Below, in pieces: positions 63,472 through 64,000 of a stretch of DNA of 64,000 bases. Source of the stretch: Ciceribacter thiooxidans (lineage in GTDB: Bacteria > Pseudomonadota > Alphaproteobacteria > Rhizobiales > Rhizobiaceae). Below the pieces are notes generated by a model. It did not search any database and had not been told where the DNA came from. It worked only from the letters and a program-made list of their open reading frames with translations. The stretch lies in NCBI RefSeq assembly GCF_014126615.1, contig NZ_CP059897.1:744001-808000 (forward strand), in the 5' to 3' direction. Made by a program: the position numbers and the translations under genes. How positions within the stretch are numbered: the first letter of the stretch is position 1; each line of letters begins with the position of its first letter.

Positions 63472-64000
63472 AGCGCCACCACCAGAAGAAGGAGGATCAG
63501 GGCGACGAAGACGAGGCTGAGATACCGCCGGATCGTCAGGAATTGCAGGTGATTGAGCTTTTCCGCCGCATAGCCGACGACGCCGGTCAACGGCGCATAG
63601 AGCCAATCCCAGATGAGGTCACGCATTGTAACGGTCAGCCGTGCGGGCCGCAGTTCGCCCGGCGCCGGCATATCGACACGCTCTCGCGCACGGAAGACCA
63701 GAGTGCCGAACACCCGACGGATCGGTTGTGCGAAACCGGCTGCGGAGTACTGCGTCATCGGGCTCGGTTCGGGGAAGCCGCAATCCCATGCCGGCGCCCG
63801 CCGGAGTGCCCGCGAGCCGAGGCGATGGACGAGGAAGGCGGACACGGAGGCCGAAAAGGCGATGAAGAGGAAGACCAGAAGGCCGTTATAGGAGCTGTGG
63901 GTTTCGGTGATTGGCACGATTGACAGCCAGCCGATACCGGCCTGTTCCGGAAGCCGATCGCCGACAAGCGCAAGCGCGACCGGGGCAAGGCTGTCCATGA
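63462..64000 (-). CDS. Hydrogenase-4-like subunit B (HyfB/NuoL-like), C-terminal part only
   Basis: The gene runs off the right edge of the window; only the C-terminal 179 or so residues are visible. The APAWDCGFPEPSPMTQYSAA segment and RRVFGTLVFRARE are typical of the HyfB C-terminal domain, and two membrane segments remain. The full protein (usually about 650-700 residues) is an antiporter-type pump subunit. The reading frame is open to the last base, so the start is outside. Confidence 0.85.
   Translation of the reverse strand, partial: MDSLAPVALALVGDRLPEQAGIGWLSIVPITETHSSYNGLLVFLFIAFSASVSAFLVHRLGSRALRRAPAWDCGFPEPSPMTQYSAAGFAQPIRRVFGTLVFRARERVDMPAPGELRPARLTVTMRDLIWDWLYAPLTGVVGYAAEKLNHLQFLTIRRYLSLVFVALILLLLVVALWT

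Noticed and set aside
1..64000. CRISPR arrays, tRNA or rRNA genes, replication origin
   Set aside because: No regularly spaced repeats, cloverleaf candidates, ribosomal RNA segments or repABC-type genes were noticed on reading; a dedicated tRNA/CRISPR scan was not possible.

Overview
The window looks like accessory DNA of an alphaproteobacterium of the Rhizobiales, most likely a Rhizobiaceae member (Ensifer/Sinorhizobium/Rhizobium type) and plausibly from a megaplasmid or chromid. The reasons are the high-GC coding style, the density of ABC and TRAP uptake systems each next to its own LysR, Lrp, GntR or TetR regulator, the class III aminotransferases, and the absence of rRNA, tRNA, ribosomal or other housekeeping genes. 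No species is claimed.

Layout. (1) 1-11.1 kb: an amino-compound uptake and breakdown module. It has the 3' end of an N-formylglutamate amidohydrolase gene, a cysteine hydrolase, a complete branched-chain amino acid type ABC transporter (binding protein, two ATPases, two permeases), two class III aminotransferases, an Lrp/AsnC regulator and an aldehyde dehydrogenase. (2) 11.1-19.6 kb: a BMP-type (nucleoside-like) ABC transporter, a LysR regulator and a bile-acid-symporter-like permease, bracketed by a decayed IS630-type transposase end (11.55 kb) and a decayed serine recombinase (19.2-19.5 kb). (3) 19.6-42.2 kb: a large catabolic region with an orphan binding protein, two acyl-CoA ligases, an alpha/beta hydrolase, two M20 amidohydrolases, a gamma-glutamyltransferase-like enzyme, a TetR regulator, a TRAP transporter, a MaoC dehydratase, a DJ-1/PfpI protein resembling isonitrile hydratase, an N,N-dimethylformamidase large-subunit homologue and a dipeptide-type ABC transporter. 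Three intergenic regions here share a near-identical 16-bp palindrome, so much of the region may be one TetR regulon. (4) 42.5-46.8 kb: a truncated ribB, a lone Wza-type export lipoprotein, and a divergent HxlR/glutathione transferase pair. (5) 46.1-53.4 kb: a 5-oxoprolinase locus (GntR, NRAMP-fold transporter, PxpA, DUF1445 protein, PxpB-PxpC fusion, biotin carboxylase-carrier fusion). (6) 53.8-58.2 kb: a membrane protein with a fascin-like beta-trefoil, a one-domain cytochrome-oxidase-like protein, a cupin, a LysR regulator and a DUF4143 ATPase with a striking palindrome touching its start codon. (7) 58.3-64 kb, minus strand: a Hyf/Ech-like membrane complex (HyfB fragment, C, E, F, G, I) whose large subunit lacks nickel-ligand cysteine motifs.

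The most interesting candidate system is region 3. A possible isonitrile hydratase (makes N-substituted formamides) lies directly upstream of a formamidase-like enzyme, between two uptake systems and under a predicted shared TetR operator. The Hyf-like complex without hydrogenase motifs and the triplicated fascin-like membrane protein also deserve attention. All functions are read from sequence motifs and recalled family knowledge; no database search was run.
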